In this document: positions 45,408 to 54,574 of the stretch, piece after piece | Layout of the letters: every line of letters starts with the position of its first letter | Numbering within the stretch: the stretch's first letter is position 1 | Assembly: GCF_030209475.1 (NCBI RefSeq) | Contig: NZ_JARVRW010000002.1 | Coordinates: 186,001 to 250,000, forward strand | From: Microbacterium sp. lyk4-40-TSB-66 | GTDB lineage: Bacteria; Actinomycetota; Actinomycetes; Actinomycetales; Microbacteriaceae | Length of the DNA stretch: 64,000 nucleotides | Reading direction: 5' to 3' | Made by a program: the position numbers and the translations under genes | The notes under the pieces: model-generated | Database searches by the model: none | What the model saw: only the letters and a program-made list of their open reading frames with translations | Told to the model about the DNA's origin: nothing

Positions 45408-47396
45408 ATGACCCTCACCGATCCGACCATCGCCGCCTTCGCCGCCCCCGCGGCGCCCGCACACCCCCTCTCCTCCCTCGCCGCCGCCGAGATCACGGCC
45501 GTCCACGCGATCGTCGCCGGGCTCCCCGGCGTCGACGAGGCCACCCGTTTCGCCTACGTCGGCCTCGAAGAGGCACCCAAGGGCGAGGTGCTGGCGTGGG
45601 AGCGCGGCGAGGCCCCCGCCCCCGAGCGGCGCGCCCGCGTGCAGTTGCTGAACCTGCGCACGGCCCACTCGCTCGACCTCGTCGTCTCGCTCGCCACGGG
45701 AGCCGTGCTGCGCGAGACCGAGCTCGACGGCTCCGACGGACAGCTCCCCATCCTCGACGCCGAGTTCGAGGAGGTCGGCGTCATCGCGAACGAGAGCGAG
45801 GTCTGGGTCGCCGCCCTCGCCGCGCGGGGCCTGACCACCGCCGACGTCGTGCTCGTGCCGCTGTCGGCGGGGCACTACGGCTATGAGAACGAGGTGGGTC
45901 GCCGGGTGCTGCGCACCTTCGCGTTCCGCCAGGACCACCCCGCCGACCACCCGTGGGCCCACCCCGTCGACGGCCTCACCGCCTACATCGACATCGCCGA
46001 CCGTCGCGTGATCGAGGTCGTCGACACCCCCGGTTTCACCGTGCCCGAGACGCACGGCAACTACGACGATCCCGAGCTTCAGGGCCCGCCGTTGGAGGGG
46101 CTCACGCCCATCGTCATCACCCAGCCCGAGGGGTCGAGCTTCACCGTCGACGGAGAGCACGTCACGTGGGGCGAGTGGGATCTGCGCATCGGCTTCGACA
46201 CCCGCGAGGGACTGATCCTGCGTCAGCTGTCGTTCGCGGGGCGCCCCGTGATGTACCGCGGTTCGATCAGCGAGATGGTCGTGCCCTACGCCGACCCCGC
46301 CCCCAACCGCTTCTGGCAGAACTACTTCGACACCGGCGAGTACCTGTTCGGCCGGTACACGAACGAACTCGAACTCGGATGCGACTGCGTGGGCGACATC
46401 ACCTACGTCGACGCCGTGCTGTCGGACGAGAACGGGATGCCGCGAACCGTCCGCAACGCGGTGTGCATGCACGAGGAGGACTTCGGCACCCTCTGGAAGC
46501 ACACCGACATCTTCACGGGCGCGAGCGAGGTGCGCCGCTCCCGGCGTCTGGTGATCTCGTTCTTCACCACCGTGGGCAACTACGACTACGGCTTCTACTG
46601 GTACCTCTACCTCGACGGCACCATCGAGTGCGAGGCCAAGCTCACCGGCATCCTGTTCACGTCGGCCTACCCGGGCGCGGGCTACCCGTTCGCGTCGGAG
46701 GTCGCACCGGGACTCGGCGCCCCCTACCACCAGCACCTGTTCTCGGCACGGTTGGACATGACCGTCGACGGCGTCGCGAACGTGGTCAACGAGATCGACG
46801 CCGTGCGCGTGCCGATCTCGGAGACCAACCCCGCCGGCAACGCCTTCACCAAGAAGGTGACGCCGATCGCCTCCGAGAAGGTGTCGGGTCGTCTCGCCGA
46901 CGGCGCGGTGAGCCGTGTCTGGCAGATCGCCTCGACCGAGAAGACCACCGAGCGCGGGCAGGCGACGTCGTACATGCTCTTCCCCACCGAGACGCCCGTG
47001 CTGCTCGCCGACGACGACTCCTCGATCGCCGCGCGCGCCGCCTTCGCCACGAAGAACCTGTTCGTGACGAAGTACGACCCCGACGAGCGCTACGCCGCCG
47101 GCGACTTCGTCAACCAGCACCCGGGCGGGGCCGGCATCCCGGCCTTCATCGCGGGCGACGAGCCGCTCGTCGGAGAGGACGTCGTGCTCTGGCACACCTT
47201 CGGCCTCACGCACTTCCCGCGCAACGAGGACTGGCCCGTCATGCCGATGGACTACGCCAAGTTCACGCTCAAGCCCTACAACTTCTTCGAGCGCAACCCG
47301 GTGCTCAACGTCCCCGCCCCGGCCGACACGCACTGCGCACCCGCGGCGCACCCGAGCGGGCACGGCGAGTCGTCGGCATCCGGATGCCACTGCTGA
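45408..47396 (+). CDS. Copper amine oxidase (primary-amine/tyramine oxidase)
   Basis: 662 residues from ATG 45408. The self-processed topaquinone tyrosine is the first Tyr of VGNYDYG (about 391), and the catalytic base Asp lies in YADPAPNRFW (about 296). The copper ligands are the two His in YHQHLFSARLD (about 441 and 443) and the His of LTHFPRNEDWPVMP (about 602). These positions agree closely with Arthrobacter phenylethylamine oxidase. It oxidises primary amines to aldehydes with release of ammonia and hydrogen peroxide. No signal peptide, so it is cytoplasmic. The tail HCAPAAHPSGHGE...SGCHC is rich in His and Cys and might help acquire copper (inference). Confidence 0.95.
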   Translation: MTLTDPTIAAFAAPAAPAHPLSSLAAAEITAVHAIVAGLPGVDEATRFAYVGLEEAPKGEVLAWERGEAPAPERRARVQLLNLRTAHSLDLVVSLATGAVLRETELDGSDGQLPILDAEFEEVGVIANESEVWVAALAARGLTTADVVLVPLSAGHYGYENEVGRRVLRTFAFRQDHPADHPWAHPVDGLTAYIDIADRRVIEVVDTPGFTVPETHGNYDDPELQGPPLEGLTPIVITQPEGSSFTVDGEHVTWGEWDLRIGFDTREGLILRQLSFAGRPVMYRGSISEMVVPYADPAPNRFWQNYFDTGEYLFGRYTNELELGCDCVGDITYVDAVLSDENGMPRTVRNAVCMHEEDFGTLWKHTDIFTGASEVRRSRRLVISFFTTVGNYDYGFYWYLYLDGTIECEAKLTGILFTSAYPGAGYPFASEVAPGLGAPYHQHLFSARLDMTVDGVANVVNEIDAVRVPISETNPAGNAFTKKVTPIASEKVSGRLADGAVSRVWQIASTEKTTERGQATSYMLFPTETPVLLADDDSSIAARAAFATKNLFVTKYDPDERYAAGDFVNQHPGGAGIPAFIAGDEPLVGEDVVLWHTFGLTHFPRNEDWPVMPMDYAKFTLKPYNFFERNPVLNVPAPADTHCAPAAHPSGHGESSASGCHC

Positions 47397-47400
47397 GGCA

Positions 47401-47889
47401 ATGAGCGAGATCCTCCACGCCTGGGCGGTCGCGCCCGCGGCGGTCGGCGCCTGCTGTCTGGCAGCCGATCGCGCGCGGGTGCGGCCGCCCGAGGTCGTGG
47501 CCTCCGCGCTCATGCTGCTGGCGATGCTGGATGCCGCGGTCTCGGGCGTCGTCGCGCCGGTGTTCTGGACAGCCCTCTTGCTCGTCGCCGCGCTGGCCCT
47601 CGCCGTGTGGCGGCGTCCGCGACAGCGCCGCGCCCCGCGCGTGCCCGCGCTGATGACCCTGCACACGACGCTCGGCATGGTCGTGATGGCGGCACTGCAG
47701 CTCGGCATGGGCGGGCACGCCGCCGCGCACGCGCACGGCGTCGCCCTCACGCCAGTGCTCATCGTCGCCGTACTGGGCTATGTCTCCCTGTCCGTCATGG
47801 CGGGACGACGGATGCCGGCCCTGCTGGACCGCGCGCAGATCGCCGCGATGGCGGCATCCGTCGTCCTCATGACGGTGGCGTCCGTGTGA
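47401..47889 (+). CDS. Small membrane protein with His-rich loop, unknown function
   Basis: 162 residues beginning four bases after the amine oxidase stop, so co-transcribed. It has about five hydrophobic segments. Between the third and fourth is LGMGGHAAAHAHG, with three histidines and two Met that could bind copper. I do not recognise the family; it looks like the small DUF5134-type membrane proteins, but this is not firm. The linkage to a copper enzyme suggests copper supply or export (inference). Confidence 0.7.
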   Translation: MSEILHAWAVAPAAVGACCLAADRARVRPPEVVASALMLLAMLDAAVSGVVAPVFWTALLLVAALALAVWRRPRQRRAPRVPALMTLHTTLGMVVMAALQLGMGGHAAAHAHGVALTPVLIVAVLGYVSLSVMAGRRMPALLDRAQIAAMAASVVLMTVASV

Positions 47890-47967
47890 GACGGCCGCCG
47901 CTCACTCGGTGACCGTGGGCCCTCAGCGGACGAGCGGACGCGCAAGGGGCAAGAGACCGGGACGCGA

Positions 47968-48035
47968 CGGAGGAGATTCCGGGACGGGAGGATGTGGCCA
48001 GCGGCATCCCCCCTCCCCTCCCGGAATCTCCTCCG
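47968..48035. repeat. Dispersed palindromic element, copy B (best preserved)
   Basis: CGGAGGAGATTCCGGGA (47968-47984) is the exact reverse complement of 48019-48035. Inside, GGGAGGATG faces CATCCCCCCTCCC. The element sits in the 292-base gap between two convergent genes and may also terminate transcription. The rest of the gap holds no gene. Confidence 0.75.
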
Positions 48036-48181
48036 CTCCCTGCCCCCGCGTGGCGCGGGGAGAAGTAGGGAATGGGCCCCGACTCCGACACCGTATGGGG
48101 TGGGTTCGGCGATGGCGCACACCCGACGAAAACGACGGTGCGGCCGGGGGCACTCCCCCGGCCGCATCGCCTTCTCGCGGA

Positions 48182-51100
48182 TCAGCGCTTCAGGCGCAGC
48201 GTCACCAGCTGGAAGGGACGCAGGTCGAGCTGGGCCACGCCGCCCGAGACGCCGGACACCGCCGCGACGTCGACCTCGCGTTCGAGGAGGTCGGTCTCGA
48301 CGACGCCCGAGATCTCGAACCCGGCCTCCAGCCGCGCGTGCGCACGCTGACCGAGTGCCTCGTACAGGCGCACGACGACGTCTCCCGAGCCGTCCTGGGC
48401 GAGCTTGATCGCCTCGACGACCACACCCGGCTCGTCGATCGTCACCAGCGGCGCGACCGATTCCCCGGCCGCATCCGCGACGACGCGCGCGGGCAGGTTG
48501 GTGCGGTAGCCCTCGGCCACGGCGTCGACGACGTCGGCGCCCACGACGATGCCCACCTCGAGGTGGTGCGCGCCCTGGTCCTGACCCGGGTCGGGGAACA
48601 TCGCCGAGCGGATGATCGACAGCCGCACGAGCGAGTACGTGCCCCCGGTCTCGCGCTCGTGGCGGGTGATGTCGTGACCGTACGTGGAGTCGTTGGTCAC
48701 GGCGACCCCGAAGTCGCTCTCGGCGACCCGCACCCAGCGGTGCGCGGCCGTCTCGAAGCGCGCCGAGTCCCACGAGGTGTTCGTGTGGGTCGGGCGCACG
48801 ATGTGGCCGAACTGGATCTCGGATGCCGCGCGGTCGGTGTGCACGTCGACGGGGACGCGGAGCTTGAGCAGCTTCTGCTGCTCGTGCCAGTCGACGTCCA
48901 GCGACAGACGCACCGCGCGCGAACCCTCGGCCAGCGCGACGCGCTGCACGATGGCGGAGTCGCCGACGGTGCGCTCCACGAGGATCGCGTTCCCGTCGAC
49001 CGCGACGCGGTCGGCCGCCTCGAGGGCGGTCGCATGGCGGCGGTAGGTCTCGTCGATGTCCCACGCGTCCCACTGGGTGGGGGTGTCGCGGAAGACCTCG
49101 AACTGGCCGGCCACCTGGCCGGCGGGGACCACCTCACGACCGGATGCCACGTCCACGAGCGAGGTGATCAGGCCGCGGCCGTCGACCTCGGCGCGGACGA
49201 TGCCGTTGTCGAGCACCCAGCCCTCGCCCTCGGCGCGGGGAGCGACGTCTCCCGCGGGGGTCGTCGGCGCGATCGCCAGCGCGGGGGTCCCCGCCCGACG
49301 GTGGGGGGCGGCGTTGGCGGTGACCACGCAATCGCCGTGACCGACGAGCGCCCGGAGGCTGTCCGCGATGACCTGCTCCAACTCGGCCGCGATGGCCTCG
49401 TAGTTGCGCTCGGCGTCGCGGTGCACCCAGGCGATCGAGGTGCCCGGCAGGATGTCGTGGAACTGCTGCAGCAGCACCAGACGCCACAGGCGTTGGAACG
49501 TCTCGGCCGGGTAGTCGGCCCCCGTGCGGACGGTGGCGGTCGCCGCCCACAGCTCCGCCTCGCGCAACAGGTGCTCGCTGCGGCGGTTGCCCTGCTTGGT
49601 GCGCAGCTGGCTGGTGTAGGTGCCGCGGTGGAACTCGAGGTACAGCTCACCCGCCCAGACGGCGGGATCGGCGTACTCGGCCTCGGCGGTCTCGAAGAAC
49701 TCGCGCGGGGTGGAGTGCTTGACGATCGGCGCGCCCTCGAGCGAGTGCGTCCGCGCGATGGTCGCGGTCATCTCGCGGGTGGGGCCGCCGCCGCCGTCGC
49801 CGAAGCCGTACGGCAGCAGTGACGTGCGCGCCCGGCCCTTGTCGGCGAAGTTGCGCTCGGCGTGGGCGAGGTCGGCCGCGGTGACCTCGGAGTTGTACTT
49901 GTCGACCGGCGGGAAGTGCGTGAAGATGCGCGAGCCGTCGATGCCCTCCCAGCGGAAGGTGTGGTGCGGGATGCGGTTGGTCTCGTTCCACGAGATCTTC
50001 TGCGTGAGGAACCAGCGCGCTCCCGCGGCCTTCATGATCTGCGGCAGGGCGCCGCTGTAGCCGAACGAGTCGGGCAGCCACACCTCTTCGGTGTCGATGC
50101 CGAACTCGTCGAGGAAGAACGTCTTGCCCTCCACGAACTGACGGGCCATCGCCTCACCGCCGACCATGTTGGTGTCGGATTCGACCCACATGCCGCCCAC
50201 GGGCACGAATCGCCCCTCGGCGACGCGGGCCTTGAGGCGCTCCCAGAGCGCCGGGTAGTGCTCCTTCATCCACGCGAACTGCTGCGCCGACGAGCTCGCG
50301 AAGACGAACTCGGGATCTTCGTCCATGAGCGAGAGGACGTTGCTGAAGGTGCGCGAGACCTTTCGGGCGGTCTCGCGCACCGGCCAGAGCCACGCCGAGT
50401 CGATGTGCGCGTGACCGACCGCGTGCAGCACGTGGGCACTGGATGCCGCGGGCGCGGCCATCAGCGGTGCCAGCACGTCGCGGCCGGCCGACGCGGTGCC
50501 GGCGACGTCGTGGGGATCGATCGCGTCGATCGCGGCATCCATCGCTTCGAGCAGGGTCGCGCGCCGCGCGGACGTGGCGTCGAGCTCGGCGATCAGGCCG
50601 TGGAGGAGGCGGAAGTCCTGCAACAGCTCCCACACCACGAGGTCGCGCAGACCGATCGAGATGTCGCGCAGCGTGTAGAGGGGGGCGTCGCCCGCGGTGG
50701 CCGGATCGCCCACGGGGGTTGGCTCGAAGGTGAAGAGGCTCCCCACGTCGGGGTTCGAGGCGGCCTCGACGAGAACGTCGACGCGGCCCTCGGCGTCGAT
50801 CGCCGCGGGCGTGGCGTTGTTGAACGGTGAGACGCCCTTGATCGGCGCGCCCTCGCGGTTCCACACGAGCGCCTCGCACTGGAAGCCGCTCTGACCGGCC
50901 GTGAAGCCGAGGTCGATCACGAGTTCGGCGACGGTGCCCGCGGGAAGCTCACCCGAGGAGTCGCGCCAGTCGGCCGGGACCTCCCCCGACACGGCGAACC
51001 AGGTGGTCCCCCACGCACGCCCCCACGGTGTGCCGATCGCGAAGGGGCGGTAGGTGGCATCCTGCGCCTCGGCGAAGGTCACGGGCTCGCCCGGAGCCTC

Positions 51101-51208
51101 CCACGCGGAGACCGTCAGGGGCTGGCGGGAGCGGTAGACGGCGCCGGCGAGACGCTCGCGGATGAAGCGTTCGATGCGCATCTCGATGAGTGCGGTGCGG
51201 TCGTGCAT
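48182..51208 (-). CDS. Alpha-mannosidase, GH38
   Basis: 1008 residues. An N-terminal beta domain precedes the GH38 catalytic domain, where HAVGHAHIDSAWLWP (about 268) supplies zinc ligands and WLPDSFGYSGALPQIM (about 379) the nucleophile Asp. HDILPGTSIAWVHRD carries a further zinc His. Large C-terminal beta domains complete the enzyme. No signal peptide is seen, so it cleaves alpha-mannosides after uptake by the ABC transporter encoded upstream. Likely substrates are mannose oligosaccharides from yeast or N-glycans (inference). Confidence 0.94.
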   Translation of the reverse strand: MHDRTALIEMRIERFIRERLAGAVYRSRQPLTVSAWEAPGEPVTFAEAQDATYRPFAIGTPWGRAWGTTWFAVSGEVPADWRDSSGELPAGTVAELVIDLGFTAGQSGFQCEALVWNREGAPIKGVSPFNNATPAAIDAEGRVDVLVEAASNPDVGSLFTFEPTPVGDPATAGDAPLYTLRDISIGLRDLVVWELLQDFRLLHGLIAELDATSARRATLLEAMDAAIDAIDPHDVAGTASAGRDVLAPLMAAPAASSAHVLHAVGHAHIDSAWLWPVRETARKVSRTFSNVLSLMDEDPEFVFASSSAQQFAWMKEHYPALWERLKARVAEGRFVPVGGMWVESDTNMVGGEAMARQFVEGKTFFLDEFGIDTEEVWLPDSFGYSGALPQIMKAAGARWFLTQKISWNETNRIPHHTFRWEGIDGSRIFTHFPPVDKYNSEVTAADLAHAERNFADKGRARTSLLPYGFGDGGGGPTREMTATIARTHSLEGAPIVKHSTPREFFETAEAEYADPAVWAGELYLEFHRGTYTSQLRTKQGNRRSEHLLREAELWAATATVRTGADYPAETFQRLWRLVLLQQFHDILPGTSIAWVHRDAERNYEAIAAELEQVIADSLRALVGHGDCVVTANAAPHRRAGTPALAIAPTTPAGDVAPRAEGEGWVLDNGIVRAEVDGRGLITSLVDVASGREVVPAGQVAGQFEVFRDTPTQWDAWDIDETYRRHATALEAADRVAVDGNAILVERTVGDSAIVQRVALAEGSRAVRLSLDVDWHEQQKLLKLRVPVDVHTDRAASEIQFGHIVRPTHTNTSWDSARFETAAHRWVRVAESDFGVAVTNDSTYGHDITRHERETGGTYSLVRLSIIRSAMFPDPGQDQGAHHLEVGIVVGADVVDAVAEGYRTNLPARVVADAAGESVAPLVTIDEPGVVVEAIKLAQDGSGDVVVRLYEALGQRAHARLEAGFEISGVVETDLLEREVDVAAVSGVSGGVAQLDLRPFQLVTLRLKR

Positions 51209-51238
51209 GGAATCGATTCCTTGTCTGGGGGGGACGGG

Positions 51239-52147
51239 TCAGCCCTTGACCGCGCCGGCGAGTGCCGACGGGCCACCGAGGCCGCGCTGCACGAGGACGT
51301 ACAGACCGAGGACGGGGAGGGAGTAGACGATCGAGTAGGCGGCGAGCTGGCCGTAGGCCACGGCCCCGAACGACCCGAAGAAGTTGAAGATGCTGACGGC
51401 GGCCGGCTGGTAGTCGGGGCTGAGCAGCAGCACGAAGGGCACGAAGAAGTTCCCCCACGCCTGGATGAACGTGAAGATGAACACCACGGCGATCCCGGGA
51501 CGCATCAGCGGGAGCACGATCTGCACGAGGGTGCGCATGGATCCCGCGCCGTCCATCCAGGCCGCGTGCTCGAGTTCGACGGGTACGCCGTCCATGAAGT
51601 TCTTCATCATCCAGATCGCGATCGGCAGCGCGCTCGCGGTGAGGAAGAGGATCGTGCCGCCGACGGAGTCGATGAGGTTCAACTGCACGAACAGGCTGTA
51701 GACCGGCACCATGATCGCCGTGATGGGCAGGCACGTGCCGAACAGCACCGCGTAGAGGAACGGCTTGCCGACGCGCATCTTGTAGCGCGACAGCGGGTAG
51801 GCCGCGAGCGACGCGAGCACCACCGTGGCGATGGACGTGCCACCCGCGAGCAGCACGCTGTTCCACAGCGGCAGGAACAGCAGGTCGGGCTTCATCACGG
51901 CCGCGAAGTTGTCGAGGGTGACGACCTCGGGCATCTTGATCGCGAGTGTCGGCTGCGCGTCGAGAGAGGCGGTGACGAGCCAGATGAGCGGGACGACGAA
52001 CAGGATGCCGATGACGATCATCAACGTGTTCGACAGCGCGCTCAGCGCGCGGGTGCGCGGCGACGAGAGCGAGGCCTTCTTCCGCGCGGACGCGGGGCCC
52101 TGGCCGCGGCGGGTGCCGGTGACCTCGGGGAGGGTCGTGGTGGTCAT
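51239..52147 (-). CDS. Sugar ABC transporter permease (MalG/CUT1 type)
   Basis: 302 residues. Six membrane segments; the EAA coupling loop is EHAAWMDGAGSMRTLVQIVLPLMRPG. WNSVLLAGGTS and PITAIMVPVY are typical of MalG-like permeases. Its ATG overlaps the preceding permease stop (ATGA). No ATPase gene is in the cluster, so a shared MsiK-type ATPase encoded elsewhere is expected, as is usual for CUT1 systems in Actinobacteria. Confidence 0.93.
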   Translation of the reverse strand: MTTTTLPEVTGTRRGQGPASARKKASLSSPRTRALSALSNTLMIVIGILFVVPLIWLVTASLDAQPTLAIKMPEVVTLDNFAAVMKPDLLFLPLWNSVLLAGGTSIATVVLASLAAYPLSRYKMRVGKPFLYAVLFGTCLPITAIMVPVYSLFVQLNLIDSVGGTILFLTASALPIAIWMMKNFMDGVPVELEHAAWMDGAGSMRTLVQIVLPLMRPGIAVVFIFTFIQAWGNFFVPFVLLLSPDYQPAAVSIFNFFGSFGAVAYGQLAAYSIVYSLPVLGLYVLVQRGLGGPSALAGAVKG

Positions 52148-53076
52148 GAGGAGACCTCCTCGCGCAGCGCGCGCACGTAGAAGAACGAGAACACCGCACC
52201 GATGAGCAGCATGATCGTGGCGATCGCGGTGCCGTAGCCCAGCTCGCCGAACTTCAGACCCTGCTGGTAGGCGAGGATCGGCAGGGTCGTGCTCGCGTTG
52301 CCGGGGCCTCCGCCGGTCATGACGAAGATCAGCGTGAAGACCGAGAGGGTCTGCAGGGTCACGATCATGGAGTTGGTGCCGATGGTCGAGCGGATCATCG
52401 GGATGGTGATGAACACGAGGCGCTTGATGCCGCTGGCCCCGTCGACCTCGGCGGCCTCGGTGATCTCGGGCGGCACGTCGGCGAGGGCGGCGGAGTACAC
52501 CATCATCGAGAACGCCGTCCCCCGCCAGATGTTGGCGAAGATGACCATGAGCACGGGCAGCGTGAACAGCCAGCTCACCGGCTCGGCGCCGAAGACGGCG
52601 AGGATGGCGTTGAGGGTGCCGTTGTCACGGAAGAAGGCGTAGGCGGCGAAGGCCGCGACGATCTCGGGGAGCACCCACGCCGTGACGACGATGGTGCCGA
52701 CGACGGCGGTGACGACGCGGTTGCCCGAGCGCATCATGAGGGCCAGCGCGAGGCCGAGCACGTTCTGCCCGATCACGGCGGAGAAGAACACGAAGACGAT
52801 CGTGTTGACGACCGAGACGGGGAAGTCGGGGGCCTTGAAGAGCTGGGTGTAGTTGTCGAGTCCGATGAACTCGCTCGCCACGGCGGTCGAACCCGACAGG
52901 GTGGCGTTGGTGAGCGAGCCCCACAGCGACACCAGGATCGGGCCGAGCAGGAACACGGCCAGCAGCAGGGCTGCCGGCAGGAGGGGGAGCGCCCGGGCCG
53001 ACGACCGGAGGCCGCGCGTCTTCACGCGCGACCCCCGGCCGGTGCCGGTCGCCCCGGTCTGCGCCAGGGCGGTCAC
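52144..53076 (-). CDS. Sugar ABC transporter permease (MalF/CUT1 type)
   Basis: 310 residues from GTG 53076, two bases after the binding-protein stop. Six segments; EAA loop EITEAAEVDGASGIKRLVFITIPMIRS. VMTGGGPGNASTTLPILAYQQGL is a strong signature of CUT1 MalF-like subunits. It partners the MalG-type permease that follows. Confidence 0.93.
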   Translation of the reverse strand: MTALAQTGATGTGRGSRVKTRGLRSSARALPLLPAALLLAVFLLGPILVSLWGSLTNATLSGSTAVASEFIGLDNYTQLFKAPDFPVSVVNTIVFVFFSAVIGQNVLGLALALMMRSGNRVVTAVVGTIVVTAWVLPEIVAAFAAYAFFRDNGTLNAILAVFGAEPVSWLFTLPVLMVIFANIWRGTAFSMMVYSAALADVPPEITEAAEVDGASGIKRLVFITIPMIRSTIGTNSMIVTLQTLSVFTLIFVMTGGGPGNASTTLPILAYQQGLKFGELGYGTAIATIMLLIGAVFSFFYVRALREEVSS

Positions 53077-53078
53077 GG

Positions 53079-54437
53079 TCAGCCCTTCTGGGTGTTCTCT
53101 TCGCCGACGATGCCGATGACGGCCTGGTCGTAGGCGGCGGCCGCGTCGGAGACGCTGGACTGACCGGTCATGACGGCCTCCATGGCGACCTGGATCTGGT
53201 TCGAGATCTTGTCGTAGTCCTCCGTCGCGGGACGGAAGTGCGTGGTGTCGACGAAGCTCGAGAAGGTCTCGAAGCTGGGGTTCGCGTCGAGGTACTCGCT
53301 GGACTCGGCGACGTCGGCGCGCACGGCGATCTGGCTGTTGTCGATGCCGTAGGCGGTGGCGTTGTCCTTGTTGACCGCGGTCGAGAGGAAGTCCCACGCG
53401 GCGTCGGCGTTCTTGGTGTTCTTGCCGATGGCGAGGGTCCAACCGCCCGACATGCTCGTCGAGCCGGGAGCCTGGCCGTCCTGCGTCGGCATGGCGGCGA
53501 TGCCGAGGGCGTCGCTCCACTCGGGCCAGGCGGCCGAACCGCCTTCGACCCACGCGGCCGACTGCCACGAGCCGTCGAGTGCCATGGCGAGCTTGCCCGA
53601 GGGCAGCCAGTCGGCGGTCACGCTGGTGAAGATGTTGGGGTCGAGCGCCTGCTGCAGCGACGGGCCGAGGCCGCCCTGGTAGACGTCGGAGACGAACTGC
53701 AGCGAGTCCTTGAAGCCCTGGCTGCCGACGACCCACTTCTTGCTGTCGGTGTCGTAGAGGGTGTCCTCGGTGCCGTAGAGCAGCATCTCGAGGCCCTGCA
53801 TGGACGCGGCCTCACCGGCCGTCTTCCCCGAGTAGACGTTGAGGGGGATGACGTCGGGGGTGGACGCCTTGACCTTCTCGGCGGCGGAGAGCACGTCGTC
53901 CCAGGTCTCGGGCTGCCACGGCACCGGGATGCCGGCGGCGCTGAAGACGGCCTTGTTGTACCAGAGGCCGCGGGTGTCGGTTCCGAGAGAGACGCCGTAG
54001 GTCTTGCCGTCGGGGCCGAGGCCGGCCTGCTTGGCACCCTCGGCGAACTGCGACCAGTCCTCCCACTTCGCGAGATAGTCGTCGAGGGGCAGCAGGTAGC
54101 CGGCGGCCGCGTCGGACTGGATCTTGAACGTGTCTTCGTACTGCACGTCGGGAGCGGTGCTGGCCGACTTGTTCATCAGCGCGAGCTTCGTGTAGTAGTC
54201 GGCACCCTCGGCCTGGATCGGGACGAGCTCGACGGTCATGCCCTCGTGGGCGGCCTCGTACTGCTCCTTCGCCGTCTCCATCAGCGTCTGCATCGCGTTG
54301 AAGGTCGCCGTGGTCTGGTAGGCCACTCGGATGGTCGTGCTGTCGCCCGCGTCGGCGCTGCCGCCGGAGCAGCCGGCCAGAGCCACGGTCAGGGCGGTGG
54401 CGGTCAGAAGACCGGTCGCCATCGTCAGTTTCTTCAT
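53079..54437 (-). CDS. Sugar-binding lipoprotein, CUT1 ABC transporter
   Basis: 452 residues from ATG 54437. The signal peptide ends in the lipobox LAGC. The mature protein is an extracellular solute-binding type 1 fold, with APDVQYEDTFKIQSDAAAGYLLPLDDYL, YGVSLGTDTRGLWYNKAVF and the late FLPSG-like DWLPSGKLAMALDGSW. First gene of the mannoside operon, expressed from the AT-rich promoter just upstream. A manno-oligosaccharide ligand is inferred from the GH38 gene. Confidence 0.92.
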   Translation of the reverse strand: MKKLTMATGLLTATALTVALAGCSGGSADAGDSTTIRVAYQTTATFNAMQTLMETAKEQYEAAHEGMTVELVPIQAEGADYYTKLALMNKSASTAPDVQYEDTFKIQSDAAAGYLLPLDDYLAKWEDWSQFAEGAKQAGLGPDGKTYGVSLGTDTRGLWYNKAVFSAAGIPVPWQPETWDDVLSAAEKVKASTPDVIPLNVYSGKTAGEAASMQGLEMLLYGTEDTLYDTDSKKWVVGSQGFKDSLQFVSDVYQGGLGPSLQQALDPNIFTSVTADWLPSGKLAMALDGSWQSAAWVEGGSAAWPEWSDALGIAAMPTQDGQAPGSTSMSGGWTLAIGKNTKNADAAWDFLSTAVNKDNATAYGIDNSQIAVRADVAESSEYLDANPSFETFSSFVDTTHFRPATEDYDKISNQIQVAMEAVMTGQSSVSDAAAAYDQAVIGIVGEENTQKG

Positions 54438-54481
54438 GGAAGCTCCCTTGCTCGGGTGGAGACACCGCGTCGCCAGGAACT

Positions 54482-54510
54482 TTTATAAATCAAATGGACT
54501 AACTCGGCAA
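54482..54510 (-). promoter_or_regulatory. Promoter and probable ROK operator of the mannoside operon
   Basis: Read on the minus strand: TTGCCG, then 17 bases AGTTAGTCCATTTGATT, then TATAAA, which is a well-spaced -35/-10 pair. The spacer is AT-rich, unlike the rest of the window, and resembles ROK-regulator sites. It starts 45 bases before the binding-protein ATG and directly follows the ROK regulator gene. Confidence 0.65.
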
Positions 54511-54574
54511 GTCCGGGTGTGGTCCTCTCGGTAACGATCCAGCCACGGACCGCTGTGAACCGCGGAAAACCGCC

